Assembly (NCBI RefSeq): GCF_030815085.1
Contig: NZ_JAUSWG010000002.1
DNA length: 64,000 nucleotides
Source: Paraclostridium ghonii
GTDB taxonomy: Bacteria; Bacillota; Clostridia; Peptostreptococcales; Peptostreptococcaceae
Direction: 5' to 3' (one strand)
Positions 35,315 through 44,649 of this stretch are shown here, piece after piece (position 1 is the stretch's first letter; every line of letters starts with the position of its first letter). The notes under the pieces were generated by a model, which made no database searches, was not told the origin of the DNA, and saw nothing but the letters and a program-made list of their open reading frames with translations. The position numbers were made by a program, and so were the translations under genes.

Positions 35315-36725
35315 GTCCTAATTGAAGTCCTAATACTAAAAAAACAATTGCAGCCATTGTAAGCATCGCCAACAAAGGAGCTATAAATTTAAGCCACTTA
35401 TCCCAAGGAACTCTAGCTACAGCTAATGCTCCCATTAAAACTCCAGATGTAGGTGTGATCATATTCATAAATCCTGATCCAAATTGGAATGCAGTTACTA
35501 TTTGTTGCGCTGAAACACCAACTAAATCTCCAAGTGGTGCAAGTACTGGTATTGTAAGTGATGCAAGTCCTGATGATGATGGTATTAAAATCGTCAAAAC
35601 GCTTTCAAGGAAAAATGTTAAAACTATAAATATTGACTTTGGAAGTCCATTTAATAAATTTGCAGCTGAATTTAATATACTATCTATTATAAATCCATTT
35701 TGAGCAACTATTACTATACCACGTGCTAAAGCTATAGCTAACCCAGCAGTAATTAAATCTTTTGCTCCCTCTTCAAAAGCTTCTACAATTTCATCTTGCT
35801 TTAATCCTCCAAATATTCCAGATAATATACCCATTGCACAGAATATCATACATATTTCCGGTATATTCCATTTCTTTACAATTACACCATAGACCATTCC
35901 TGCCATACCTACAGTAAATATAACTAAAACTGCTAATTCTTTTTTAGTAAATGGTTTTATAGATGAGTTCTCCATTACAAAATGGTCTCTATTTTTTTTA
36001 TCTAATTCATATACAATTGATTTTTGTGGATTCTTTTTAACTTTGTTAGCATGAAGCATAACAAAGGCTATAGATATTGCCATTATTACAACAAAAATTA
36101 TACTTCTATATCCAATTCCTGAACCTGGTACTATGTTAGCTAAGGCTTGCGCTATACCTGTTGAAAATGGATTTATTGTAGATGCTGCAGTTCCTGCTGC
36201 TGCTCCAATAAATACTATTGACATTCCGGTTAGAGAGTCATAACCCAAACTTACCATCATTGGAATAAATATAATATAAAATGGCAGTGCTTCTTCATGC
36301 ATTCCAAAGGTTGTTCCTCCTAACCCAAATAAAATCATACATATTGGAATAATTAAAAATTCCAATCCTTTCATCCTGGAAATCGTATGCCCAATGCCTG
36401 CTTCTATAGCTCCAGTTTTATTTACAATCCCAAATGCACCTCCAACGAAAATTACAAATCCTACAACTTCTGCAGCATCTATAAATCCAGCTATTGGAGC
36501 TTTAAATATTTCTGGTATTCCCTGTGGATTTGACTCTACTTCTTTATATGTACCTGGAACAACTACACTTCTTTCATTAATTTCTGTTCTCTCAAATTGG
36601 CCACTTGGTATTACCCAAGTTAATCCCGCCATAAAAATAATCAATGCAAAGATTATTGTAAAAGTGTGCGGAATTTTAATCTTTTTCTTTTTTTTGTTGT
36701 TTTCTAAAACCTCTGATTTGCTCAT
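35310..36725 (-). CDS. YfcC family basic amino acid/C4-dicarboxylate-type carrier
   Basis: This 471-residue protein has about twelve membrane helices. It opens with PHTFTIIFALIIFMAGLTWVIPSGQFER, carries GMHEEALPFYIIFIPMMVSLGYDSLTG and ends with MITPTSGVLMGALAVARVPWDKWLKF, all typical of the YfcC/DcuC-like (C4-dicarboxylate anaerobic carrier) group. Some members carry arginine/ornithine rather than dicarboxylates, so the substrate is open. Monocistronic. Confidence 0.88.
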   Translation of the reverse strand: MSKSEVLENNKKKKKIKIPHTFTIIFALIIFMAGLTWVIPSGQFERTEINERSVVVPGTYKEVESNPQGIPEIFKAPIAGFIDAAEVVGFVIFVGGAFGIVNKTGAIEAGIGHTISRMKGLEFLIIPICMILFGLGGTTFGMHEEALPFYIIFIPMMVSLGYDSLTGMSIVFIGAAAGTAASTINPFSTGIAQALANIVPGSGIGYRSIIFVVIMAISIAFVMLHANKVKKNPQKSIVYELDKKNRDHFVMENSSIKPFTKKELAVLVIFTVGMAGMVYGVIVKKWNIPEICMIFCAMGILSGIFGGLKQDEIVEAFEEGAKDLITAGLAIALARGIVIVAQNGFIIDSILNSAANLLNGLPKSIFIVLTFFLESVLTILIPSSSGLASLTIPVLAPLGDLVGVSAQQIVTAFQFGSGFMNMITPTSGVLMGALAVARVPWDKWLKFIAPLLAMLTMAAIVFLVLGLQLGL

Positions 36726-36906
36726 AATTAGTCTCCCTGTGATAATTCCTTTTTTTAGATTGATAATTTTGTGACATCCTTTTACGTCAAACTCTATATT
36801 TTTACCCTTTTCAACAAAATTATAGCATATTTTGGGAATTTATATATAAATTTTTTAATTTTTTCTAAAATTTTTAAATTTATATATTTTCAAGTAGTTT
36901 TTAAAT

Positions 36907-36948
36907 AAAAATGGCTGTCACACTATTTTTTAGTGCGACAGCCATTTT
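36907..36948 (-). terminator. Terminator of the HAD hydrolase gene
   Basis: ATGGCTGTCACACT.../GTGCGACAGCCAT hairpin with T-tail. It shares 19 bases with the terminator at 34945-34963. Confidence 0.75.
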
Positions 36949-36951
36949 TAT

Positions 36952-37749
36952 TTATTTTAATATTTCATTTAAAGCTTTTGCTACTCCATCTTCTGTATTT
37001 TTACATGTTATAAAATTTGCATTTTCTTTTACTATATTCTCTGCATTTCCCATTGCAATTCCCATGCCTGCATACTTTATCATGCTTAGATCGTTATGAT
37101 TGTCTCCAAAAGTTATAATTTCACTTTTGTCTATATCTAAGTATTTCCCTAAACTTTCTACAGCACTTCCTTTATTAACACCTTTTTTCATAATCTCTAT
37201 ATTATCAAAAAATGATTTTGTTAGTTCTATGTTTTCAATATTTTTTAAATCTTTTTCTACTTTACAAAGTAGTTCTAGATTACTTTCTATTACTAAAAAC
37301 TTCAAAATATTTTTTCCTATTATCTGCTCTTTTATATTATCACTTTCTATTATTTTTATATTTAAATCTTCCTGCATCTGGTATTTTCTAAGCCATTCAT
37401 TTATATATGTTGTAAATATAGTATCATCTGTAAAACATTGATAATAAATATTATTTTTTTCTAAAACATCAATTATTTTATTACATATATGATTATCTAT
37501 TGTACTTTCATAAATTATTTTCCCGCTTGACTCTTTTATTAAAGCTCCATTACAGCATATTATAGGAGTTTTTATTCCTAATTCTTTTGCATACTTAATA
37601 GTTGACTCATATATCCTCCCCGTTGCAATAGCTACATTAATACCTTTTTCTGATGCATATTTCAATGCAGCCTTATTTTTTTCACTTATTTGATGATCTC
37701 CATTTAATAAAGTTCCATCCATATCTGTTACTATTAATTTGTAATTCAT
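36952..37749 (-). CDS. Cof-type HAD-IIB family phosphatase
   Basis: This 265-residue cytoplasmic hydrolase contains HAD motif I, DMDGTLL (nucleophile Asp), motif II, NVAIATGR, a Lys in KGSAV, and motif IV, ITFGDNHNDLSMI, ahead of AGMGIAMGNA. The IIB cap lies between about residue 85 and 185. Cof-type enzymes dephosphorylate sugar phosphates, pyridoxal phosphate or FMN; substrate unknown. TGAGGAGGCAAAT precedes the start. Confidence 0.93.
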   Translation of the reverse strand: MNYKLIVTDMDGTLLNGDHQISEKNKAALKYASEKGINVAIATGRIYESTIKYAKELGIKTPIICCNGALIKESSGKIIYESTIDNHICNKIIDVLEKNNIYYQCFTDDTIFTTYINEWLRKYQMQEDLNIKIIESDNIKEQIIGKNILKFLVIESNLELLCKVEKDLKNIENIELTKSFFDNIEIMKKGVNKGSAVESLGKYLDIDKSEIITFGDNHNDLSMIKYAGMGIAMGNAENIVKENANFITCKNTEDGVAKALNEILK

Positions 37750-37865
37750 ATTTGCCTCCTCAAATGATATTAAAATTTTAGTTATATTTTATATTCTAGA
37801 ATATTAATACCATTTCCTTTATATTTTTACACTTTTACTTTTCGATTAATAGTAACTATATTTTT

Positions 37866-38459
37866 TTAAACTACTTTTTTAATTTTATCTAGGGATTTGT
37901 TCTCTAACATGTTTCTCATTTTTTTTCTATCTTCTAAAAAATTATTATATATTCTATCTGAAATCTCTGTACTTCCATACACCTTCCAATATTTAGTTTT
38001 TTGAAGTTCATAATTTCCATACCCCATAAAACCTACTACATCTTTTAATGGATATCCTAAAAAAATTCCTATTTCATGAGGAAATTCATTTTCTTTTAAT
38101 CTATTTAATAAAAATTTCATATAGTTTTCTAATGTATAATTATTAGGGTATCCTATAAATCTTAAGAAATTTATACACTTTTTATTATTTAATGTTTCTG
38201 TCAACGCTTGCTTATTTATAAATAATATTTTTATTTCACCATTATTTTTATAAACCATTTCATATTTCAATCTAGAACAATTTTGAAAAAATGAATTTAT
38301 TTGTTTTATCTTATATTCTTTTCTATTATCATTTAATGAAATGTTTAATATTTCACTAGGTTTAGATCCTAAAATTACAGGTCCTAAAAGTTCTAGTATC
38401 CATTTTATATAAGAAGAATTTATTCTATTTTTACATGAGTAATCACATTTTATATCCAT
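37866..38459 (-). CDS. DUF3793 family protein
   Basis: About 197 residues from the ATG at 38459. An in-frame TTG at 38471 overlaps the GGAGG ribosome-binding site and is rejected. The family region reads HEIGIFLGYPLKDVVGFMGYG followed by KYWKVYG. DUF3793 proteins occur in anaerobic Firmicutes near iron-regulated flavodoxin or haem genes; the function is unknown. Two Fur-box-like palindromes upstream (38477-38518) support iron control here too. Confidence 0.82.
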   Translation of the reverse strand: MDIKCDYSCKNRINSSYIKWILELLGPVILGSKPSEILNISLNDNRKEYKIKQINSFFQNCSRLKYEMVYKNNGEIKILFINKQALTETLNNKKCINFLRFIGYPNNYTLENYMKFLLNRLKENEFPHEIGIFLGYPLKDVVGFMGYGNYELQKTKYWKVYGSTEISDRIYNNFLEDRKKMRNMLENKSLDKIKKVV

Positions 38460-38476
38460 ATTAACCTCCAATTAAT

Positions 38477-38518
38477 TGATAATAATTATCATTAATTAAA
38501 TCTTATCATAATTGATAA
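38477..38518 (-). promoter_or_regulatory. Tandem Fur-box-like palindromes
   Basis: TGATAATAATTATCA (38477-38491) and TTATCATAATTGATAA (38503-38518) are both built from the GATAAT hexamers of the Fur consensus and sit 6-60 bases upstream of the DUF3793 ribosome-binding site. They predict Fe-Fur repression. Confidence 0.75.
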
Positions 38519-38661
38519 TGAATTTCAATATTTTTTAAATGTAAAATCATCTAGTATACTGTCTTTACATTTCATTTCATTAAATTATTTTACATTTCAT
38601 GTAAATTTATGTTAGAATTTACTTGTAAGATATTTGTACAATTAAAAAGGGAGATGGATAT

Positions 38662-39738
38662 ATGAAAACTCAAAGATTAAACGCTGTTCTTGAGCAAATG
38701 AAAAAAGATAGCATAGATCAAATGTTAGTTAGTGACCCATATGCAATATTCTACTTAACAGGAAAAATGATACACCCAGGAGAAAGATTATTGGCATTAT
38801 ATATAAATGTTAATGGAAATCATAAGATGTTTATAAATGAATTGTTCCCTGTAACTGAAGATTTAGGTGTTGAAATGATTTGGTTTAACGATACTCAAAA
38901 ATCAATTGAAATCGTTTCCAAAGAGATAGATCAAATAGGTACTATAGGTGTAGATAAAAACTGGCCTGCAAAATTCTTATTATCTTTAATGGATTTATGT
39001 CCAAAATGTAAATTTATTAACTCTTCTTACATAGTAGACACTTTAAGATCATCTAAAGATGAAGAAGAAAAAGATTTAATGAGAAAAGCTTCTGCTTTAA
39101 ATGATGAAGCTATGAAAAGATTAAAAGATATAATAAATGAAGATTTAACAGAAAAACAACTTGCTAATAAGTTATCAGGAATATATGAAGATCTAGGGGC
39201 TGATGGTTTCTCATTCTCTCCTATAATAGGATTTGGGCCAACTGGAGCAGATCCTCATGGGACTCCTGGCGATAGAAAAGTTAATGTAGGAGATGCTATA
39301 ATACTTGATATAGGTTGTATTAAAGATCAATACTGTGCTGATATGACTAGAACTGTATTTTATAAAGAAGCTCCTGATAAAGCTAAAGAAGTATTTGAAA
39401 TAGTGCTAGAAGCTAATAAAAGAGCTATAAATTTAGTTAAACCAGGTGTTAGATTCTGTGATATAGATGCTGCTGCTAGAGATTATATAACAGAAAAAGG
39501 ATATGGAAAATATTTCACTCATAGAACAGGTCACTCTATAGGCCTTGAGTGTCATGATATGGGAGACGTTTCTTCTATTAACACTGACTGTTTAAAAGAA
39601 GGTATGGTATTCTCTGTTGAACCCGGTATATATTTACCAGGTGAATTTGGAGTTAGAATAGAAGATTTAGTTTTAGTAACTAAAGATGGTTATGAAAATT
39701 TAAATAAACATGATAAAGAATTAGTTATAGTTGGATAA
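38662..39738 (+). CDS. M24 family Xaa-Pro aminopeptidase-like metallopeptidase
   Basis: This 358-residue protein has an N-terminal creatinase-type domain (about 1-125) and a C-terminal pita-bread domain. Metal ligands are visible in ILDIGCIKDQYCADMTRT (two Asp), HRTGHSIGLECHD (His), VFSVEPGIYLPGEFG (Glu) and VRIEDLV (Glu). It should cleave an N-terminal residue before proline in the cytoplasm. GGGAGATGGATAT precedes the start, and a terminator follows. Confidence 0.92.
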   Translation: MKTQRLNAVLEQMKKDSIDQMLVSDPYAIFYLTGKMIHPGERLLALYINVNGNHKMFINELFPVTEDLGVEMIWFNDTQKSIEIVSKEIDQIGTIGVDKNWPAKFLLSLMDLCPKCKFINSSYIVDTLRSSKDEEEKDLMRKASALNDEAMKRLKDIINEDLTEKQLANKLSGIYEDLGADGFSFSPIIGFGPTGADPHGTPGDRKVNVGDAIILDIGCIKDQYCADMTRTVFYKEAPDKAKEVFEIVLEANKRAINLVKPGVRFCDIDAAARDYITEKGYGKYFTHRTGHSIGLECHDMGDVSSINTDCLKEGMVFSVEPGIYLPGEFGVRIEDLVLVTKDGYENLNKHDKELVIVG

Positions 39739-39742
39739 ATTT

Positions 39743-39778
39743 AAAAGCATAAGCAATTAAATTGCCTATGCTTTTTTT
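39743..39778 (+). terminator. Terminator of the M24 peptidase gene
   Basis: AAGCATAAGCAATT/AATTGCCTATGCTT hairpin followed by TTTTTT. Confidence 0.8.
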
Positions 39779-39803
39779 GTTTAATATATATATTTCCTAA
39801 TAA

Positions 39804-39845
39804 CAAAAGGATTATTTTAAATTTAATTTAAAATAATCCTTTTGT
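39804..39845 (-). terminator. Terminator of the Fe-alcohol dehydrogenase gene
   Basis: AAAAGGATTATTTTAAATT and complement form a near-perfect hairpin downstream of the minus-strand stop. Confidence 0.8.
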
Positions 39846-39863
39846 ATATAACAATTTATTTAA

Positions 39864-41033
39864 TTAAGCAAGTTCAGATACATTTCCCATAGCTCTATTT
39901 AGTATATCTTTTACATCTTGATGAGTAGCTTTTATTGGATTTGTTAATCCACAAGCGTCTTTAAGTGCATTGTCTGCTAAAGTATCAAAGTCTTCTACTT
40001 TAACTCCTAATTCTTTAAGCCCCGCTGGTATATCTATATCTCTTGATAACTTTCTTATAGCTTCTATGCAAGCCTTTGCTCCTTCTTCATCACTCATGTT
40101 TGTAGTATCTACATCCATAAACTTAGCTATATCTTTTAATTTAGCGCTACAAACTTTTGAATTAAATACTTGTACCTCTGGAAGTAATACAGCATTACAT
40201 ACTCCATGAGGTAAATCATAAAATCCTCCAAGTTGGTGTGCTATTGCATGAACATATCCAAGTGAAGCTGAGTTAAACGCCATTCCTGCTAAATATTCTG
40301 CATAAGCCATCATATCTCTTGCTTGCATATTATTTCCATCTTCTACTGCATCTCTTAAATGAGCATTTATAAGTTCTATAGCTTTTTGAGCACAAGCATC
40401 TGTAACTGGTGTAGCCGCAGTTGACACATATGCCTCAACTGCATGAGTTAAAGCATCCATACCTGTTGCTGCTGTTAAAGATTTAGGCATACTAACCATT
40501 AACTCTGGATCATTTACAGCAAGTATTGGTGTAACATTTTTATCAACTATAGCCATTTTTACATGTCTTTCTTCATCAGTTATTATAGAGAAAACAGTCA
40601 TTTCTGAAGCTGTTCCTGCTGTTGTATTTATCGAAATTAGTGGCAATTGAGGCTTAGAAGATTTATTTATACCTTCATAATCCTTTATATTCCCTCCATT
40701 TGTGGCTACTAATGCTATACCTTTTCCACAGTCATGAGGAGAACCTCCACCATAAGAAATTACAAAATCACAATCATTTTCTTTTAATATTTCAACTCCA
40801 TCCATAACACTTTTTACAGTTGGATTTGGTATAGATCCTGGGTAAACTACATACTGTATATTATTTTCTGCTAAAAGGTTAGTTACCCCTTTAAATTCTT
40901 CACTTTTAGAAGATCTTTTTCCACATACTATAAGTGCTTTTTTAAGTCCTCTTGAAGTTATCTCTTCTGCTATTTGCTTAACACATCCTGGTCCCATTAA
41001 ACTTATATTCGGCATAAAAAATGCATAACTCAT
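39864..41033 (-). CDS. Iron-containing alcohol dehydrogenase (group III)
   Basis: This 389-residue cytoplasmic protein has the nucleotide-binding GGGSPHDCGKG motif and the metal ligands in MDALTHAVEAYVS (Asp, His) and VHAIAHQLGGFYDLPHGVCNA (His, His), matching the iron-dependent ADH signatures. It should reduce aldehydes or oxidise alcohols/diols with NAD(P)H during fermentation. The substrate (1,3-propanediol, butanol, ethanol) cannot be told. Monocistronic. Confidence 0.93.
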   Translation of the reverse strand: MSYAFFMPNISLMGPGCVKQIAEEITSRGLKKALIVCGKRSSKSEEFKGVTNLLAENNIQYVVYPGSIPNPTVKSVMDGVEILKENDCDFVISYGGGSPHDCGKGIALVATNGGNIKDYEGINKSSKPQLPLISINTTAGTASEMTVFSIITDEERHVKMAIVDKNVTPILAVNDPELMVSMPKSLTAATGMDALTHAVEAYVSTAATPVTDACAQKAIELINAHLRDAVEDGNNMQARDMMAYAEYLAGMAFNSASLGYVHAIAHQLGGFYDLPHGVCNAVLLPEVQVFNSKVCSAKLKDIAKFMDVDTTNMSDEEGAKACIEAIRKLSRDIDIPAGLKELGVKVEDFDTLADNALKDACGLTNPIKATHQDVKDILNRAMGNVSELA

Positions 41034-41181
41034 GTCTTTTCCCCCTTGTTAAACGTTTTTTTAAATATTGTTTTTGTTTTTTATTTAACACATTTTAATT
41101 ATATAGCACATTTTTACTTATGTACATAGTTTTTTTATTTTTTTACACTTAATTTTTAACTCTTCATTTATCTAATCCTGT

Positions 41182-42351
41182 CTATAGGTTTTTATTAATA
41201 GGTAAGCTAATTTTGAATGTAGTTTTAGAATTATTGCTTTCAGCTAAAATGTTTCCATCATGAATTTCAATTATATTTTTGGCTATAGCTAATCCTAATC
41301 CGCTTCCTCCACTGTTTTTATTTCTTGACTTTTCAACTCTATAAAACCTATCAAATATAAAAGGTATATCTGAATGTGGTATTGTTTCTCCATAATTTAT
41401 TATTTCTACTACTGCACTATCATTTTCTTTTTTAGTGATAATATCTATATACTTACCTTCATTGCCATATTTTGTTGCGTTACTTATTATATTTTCAAAC
41501 ACCCTAACAAGTTTATTTGAATCTGCATTTATCATTAATTTATCATTAGAAAAATTAACTCTAATTTTCATATTAACATTTTTTAATTGACCATCTAAAT
41601 AAGTTATAACTTGACTTATTAACTCAACCAAATTTATATCTGTTTTATTAAGTGGTAATGACTTATTTTGTAACTTTGTAAGCTCAAATAAATCATTTAT
41701 AAGTACATTTAAATCCTTTGACTTTTCATAAGCTATTTTCGTATAATATTTAAGATGGACTTCATCTTTGTACTTATCATCTTCTATTAGATTTAAGTAT
41801 CCTATTATAGATGTTAACGGCGTTCTTAAATCATGAGAAACATTTGTTATTAAGTCTGTTTTTGTCTGTTGAGCTTTTCGTTCTTCTAATGTTATATTCT
41901 TAAGTCTTTCTATAATTCTATTTATATTGTTATAAACTTCTCCAAAAATATTATTTGAATCTATATTTTCTATATTTTTTTCTAAATCTCCATTAGCCAT
42001 AGACTCTATACTTTCCATTAATATAGCTATTTTTTTATACCTTTTGTAAGTAATTTTTATATAAATTAACACCGTAAGTATAACAGGTGTCATATAATAT
42101 AAAAGATTTCCAAATCTACTGTTTCTTATTGATCTAAGTAAATGCACAATCCAAAAAACTGATTCTTTATTTTGTAAAGCCGACCAAATCGTATATAATA
42201 TTGTGCATAATATGCTTGAAATAGTAAAACTTATTAATACGTATATAAGTTCTATAAAAATAGATTTATATATATTAATTATATATTTCGTGCTATCTTT
42301 CAATTTTATCTCCTCCCACCATGATGTATGTATGATTTTACTTTCATTCAT
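41182..42351 (-). CDS. vanS: Sensor histidine kinase, VanS-like
   Basis: This 389-residue kinase has two N-terminal membrane helices (about 30-55 and 82-100) flanking a short external loop of roughly 30 residues, as in VanS_G/B-type sensors. A HAMP-like linker follows, then HisKA with the phospho-acceptor in VSHDLRTPLTSIIGYL, and HATPase_c motifs ENIISNATKYG, PFIFDRFYR and GGSGLGLAIAKNI. Gene context makes it the sensor for the VanG-type operon. It lies downstream of vanXY, beyond a terminator-like inverted repeat, so it has its own promoter and is separate from vanR. Confidence 0.8.
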   Translation of the reverse strand: MNESKIIHTSWWEEIKLKDSTKYIINIYKSIFIELIYVLISFTISSILCTILYTIWSALQNKESVFWIVHLLRSIRNSRFGNLLYYMTPVILTVLIYIKITYKRYKKIAILMESIESMANGDLEKNIENIDSNNIFGEVYNNINRIIERLKNITLEERKAQQTKTDLITNVSHDLRTPLTSIIGYLNLIEDDKYKDEVHLKYYTKIAYEKSKDLNVLINDLFELTKLQNKSLPLNKTDINLVELISQVITYLDGQLKNVNMKIRVNFSNDKLMINADSNKLVRVFENIISNATKYGNEGKYIDIITKKENDSAVVEIINYGETIPHSDIPFIFDRFYRVEKSRNKNSGGSGLGLAIAKNIIEIHDGNILAESNNSKTTFKISLPINKNL

Positions 42352-42671
42352 ATACCTTTTTATTTTTTATACTATTAACCATTATAGCATTATTCTGTTT
42401 TAAATATTTTAATTATATTCTTCCTAATAAATATACTTCCTATTCAATGTGTTTTAATGCTGTTTAATAAGTTACCCCTATAATATTTGTACACTATACT
42501 TAATATAAATAAAAAAACTTTTAGGTCTAAATTAACCTTAGTGATTGAACTTATTTTCTTTAGATTTTACATAATTTATATTTACCACATTAAACGCAAT
42601 ATTCCAGATAAAAATATCTGTATATAAATATAATTTAAGATTTTAAAAGTTGATTTTTCAATAACAATAAT
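42352..42671. other. Intergenic region upstream of vanS
   Basis: AT-rich, no convincing gene. It should hold the vanS promoter; a small hairpin around CCAGATAAAAATATCTG is visible near 42603-42622. I do not see the CTTAAGAAT tandem boxes found at vanG and the C39 peptidase. Confidence 0.45.
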
Positions 42672-42742
42672 ATAACTAAGCCTTTTTTTATTATTTTATT
42701 TTTTCAATAAAATTTTTCTAAAATTTCAGGCTTAGTTATATT
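42671..42742 (-). terminator. Long inverted repeat after vanXY
   Basis: Arms AATATAACTAAGCCT and AGGCTTAGTTATATT enclose about 44 AT-rich bases. It probably ends the vanG operon and isolates vanS. Confidence 0.55.
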
Positions 42743-42781
42743 ACTTTATAAAAAAATATATCATTTAATTTAAAATATATT

Positions 42782-43585
42782 CTATTTAAAAACTGTTACA
42801 ATAAACCCATCTATATTGTTACCAGATACATCATATTTTTGACATGAGTCAATAACAATTTGAGTTATATCTCCTGCTTTCTCAACAAAAAATATTTCTA
42901 TATCCATATTATCATTTACTATCTTTAAATGTTTTTCATTAAATTTAAATTCACGTATAATGTCTAAATACTCCTCTAGACAATAGTCAAACTCACTAAT
43001 AATCTTTGCATGTGGATTTCCAACATATCTAAAGTGCCATTTTTCTTCTGATATATATGTTATATGTTCTTTTTCTTTTGCATATCTAATTATAAACCCA
43101 TAACTAGATGCTAAATCTTTAAATTTTTTGCATATCCCATGATCAGGAAAAGACGGACATATAAAATCCACGCTATCGGTTACTTCTCCTAAATCAATTG
43201 CTAATCCTGTTTGGTGTTCGCTTTGTTTTGGTTTAGCAACATATTTTTTTGTAAATTCTATCCCATTTTCATCTATGGAATAATTATAAATTTTTTTTTG
43301 TTCTTCTTCGCTTCTAAACCCACTTACTGCTAAAATTTGTTTTCTACCGTCTATGTCATCAATTAAATTTAAAAGTGAATCTTTCATTATTTTATTTATA
43401 TATATAGGTGAATCTTTATAAGTAGATAAGTATTCACTATCTATAGGTACTAAATTTTCTTCATTTTTTCTAAATTCATTATCCTTGTTAACTAGTATTA
43501 AACTTCCAGAATATAAATCTTTTTCATGTAAATTTAAAATAATTTTATTTTGCTCAACTGCATCGTTTTTATATGTTAAACCCAT
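42782..43585 (-). CDS. vanXY: VanXY-type D,D-dipeptidase/D,D-carboxypeptidase
   Basis: This 267-residue M15-family zinc peptidase has no signal peptide or membrane anchor, which points to cytoplasmic VanXY rather than membrane VanY. Motifs are AVSGFRSEEEQKKIYN, SEHQTGLAIDLGE (zinc His and Asp) and EEKWHFRYVGNPHA (catalytic Glu, zinc His). VanXY enzymes destroy D-Ala-D-Ala and trim D-Ala-ended precursors so that D-Ala-D-Ser ends dominate. It is 53 bases downstream of the racemase-like gene and ends the operon. Confidence 0.85.
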   Translation of the reverse strand: MGLTYKNDAVEQNKIILNLHEKDLYSGSLILVNKDNEFRKNEENLVPIDSEYLSTYKDSPIYINKIMKDSLLNLIDDIDGRKQILAVSGFRSEEEQKKIYNYSIDENGIEFTKKYVAKPKQSEHQTGLAIDLGEVTDSVDFICPSFPDHGICKKFKDLASSYGFIIRYAKEKEHITYISEEKWHFRYVGNPHAKIISEFDYCLEEYLDIIREFKFNEKHLKIVNDNMDIEIFFVEKAGDITQIVIDSCQKYDVSGNNIDGFIVTVFK

Positions 43586-43638
43586 GATGATTACCCCTCT
43601 CTCAATTATACATAATAGCTATTGTTAAAAACTACAGA

Positions 43639-44622
43639 TTAAATAGAAATATTTCCTAAAAGTATATCTGAGTAAAGAGACGCGTCTATATTTCCACCAG
43701 TTATAACTATGCATATATTTCTTCCTTTACTTGTATCTATTTTATTTTCAAGTAATGCGGCTAAACCTACACATGCCGATGGTTCAACTGTAAATTTTTC
43801 TTTTAGTGCAATCTCTTTCACCGCTTGAGCTATACTACTTTCTGATACTATTTCAACTTTATCTATATTGTCACGAATAAGATTAAAGTTAATATCTTCA
43901 GCTTTACTTATACGTAGTCCATCCGCTATTGTTTGTCCCATTTCTACTGTAATTGCTTTATTTTCTTTTATACTTTCTGTGAATAAAGGTACACTAGCAG
44001 GCTCAACTCCTGTAACTTTTATTGTCGGATCAATTTGCTTCATTGCAAAAGCCGTTCCACTTGCTAAACTTCCAGCACCACAAGGTACGATAATCTCATC
44101 CATTTGTCCATTCATTTGTTCCCATGCTTCAACTGCAACTGTTGCATGCCCCGTAATTACAAGTGGATCCATATGAGAATGTACTAAACAGTACTTATTT
44201 TCTTTTATTAATTCATCACATTTCATGTCCCTATCTTGCCCTGTAAAACCATAAAGTACCACAGATGCCCCGTACCCTTTTGCACCTTCTATTTTTGCTA
44301 TTGGAGCATTTTCTGGCATTACTATTGTAGCTTTTGTATTAAGAGATTTTGCCATATATGCAACTGCTTGAGCATGATTTCCACTAGAAGCTGCTGTTAC
44401 ACCATTAGCTAATTCTTCCTCTGAAAGACTTAACATTTTGTTAGCAACTCCACGTATCTTAAAAGCCCCTGTATGTTGCATATTTTCAAGTTTAAGCCAT
44501 ATTTGAGCTCCTTTAAACATTTTTTCAAGATTGTTAGCTCTAATAAGTGGTGTTTTTTTTACATAATCATTTATTCTAGATTTTGCCTGTAAAACATCTG
44601 ATATTTTTAATTTTGTTCTCAT
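43639..44622 (-). CDS. Fold-type II PLP enzyme: probable serine racemase (threonine dehydratase family)
   Basis: This 327-residue PLP enzyme has no ACT domain. The Schiff-base lysine is Lys55 in TGAFKIRG and the cofactor loop is VPCGAGSLASG. The sequence after it reads AASSGNHAQAVAYMA. The second Ser of SSGNH (Ser80, 25 residues after the lysine) is where the catalytic re-face Ser sits in eukaryotic-type serine racemases (Ser82 in S. pombe). E. coli TdcB and related dehydratases have SAGNH. It lies between vanW and vanXY, and no VanT-type racemase is present, so making D-Ser for the VanG ligase is the natural hypothesis. It could still be a plain threonine/serine dehydratase. Confidence 0.7.
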   Translation of the reverse strand: MRTKLKISDVLQAKSRINDYVKKTPLIRANNLEKMFKGAQIWLKLENMQHTGAFKIRGVANKMLSLSEEELANGVTAASSGNHAQAVAYMAKSLNTKATIVMPENAPIAKIEGAKGYGASVVLYGFTGQDRDMKCDELIKENKYCLVHSHMDPLVITGHATVAVEAWEQMNGQMDEIIVPCGAGSLASGTAFAMKQIDPTIKVTGVEPASVPLFTESIKENKAITVEMGQTIADGLRISKAEDINFNLIRDNIDKVEIVSESSIAQAVKEIALKEKFTVEPSACVGLAALLENKIDTSKGRNICIVITGGNIDASLYSDILLGNISI

Positions 44623-44649
44623 ATTCTAAACCTCCCAGTTGTACTTTTA

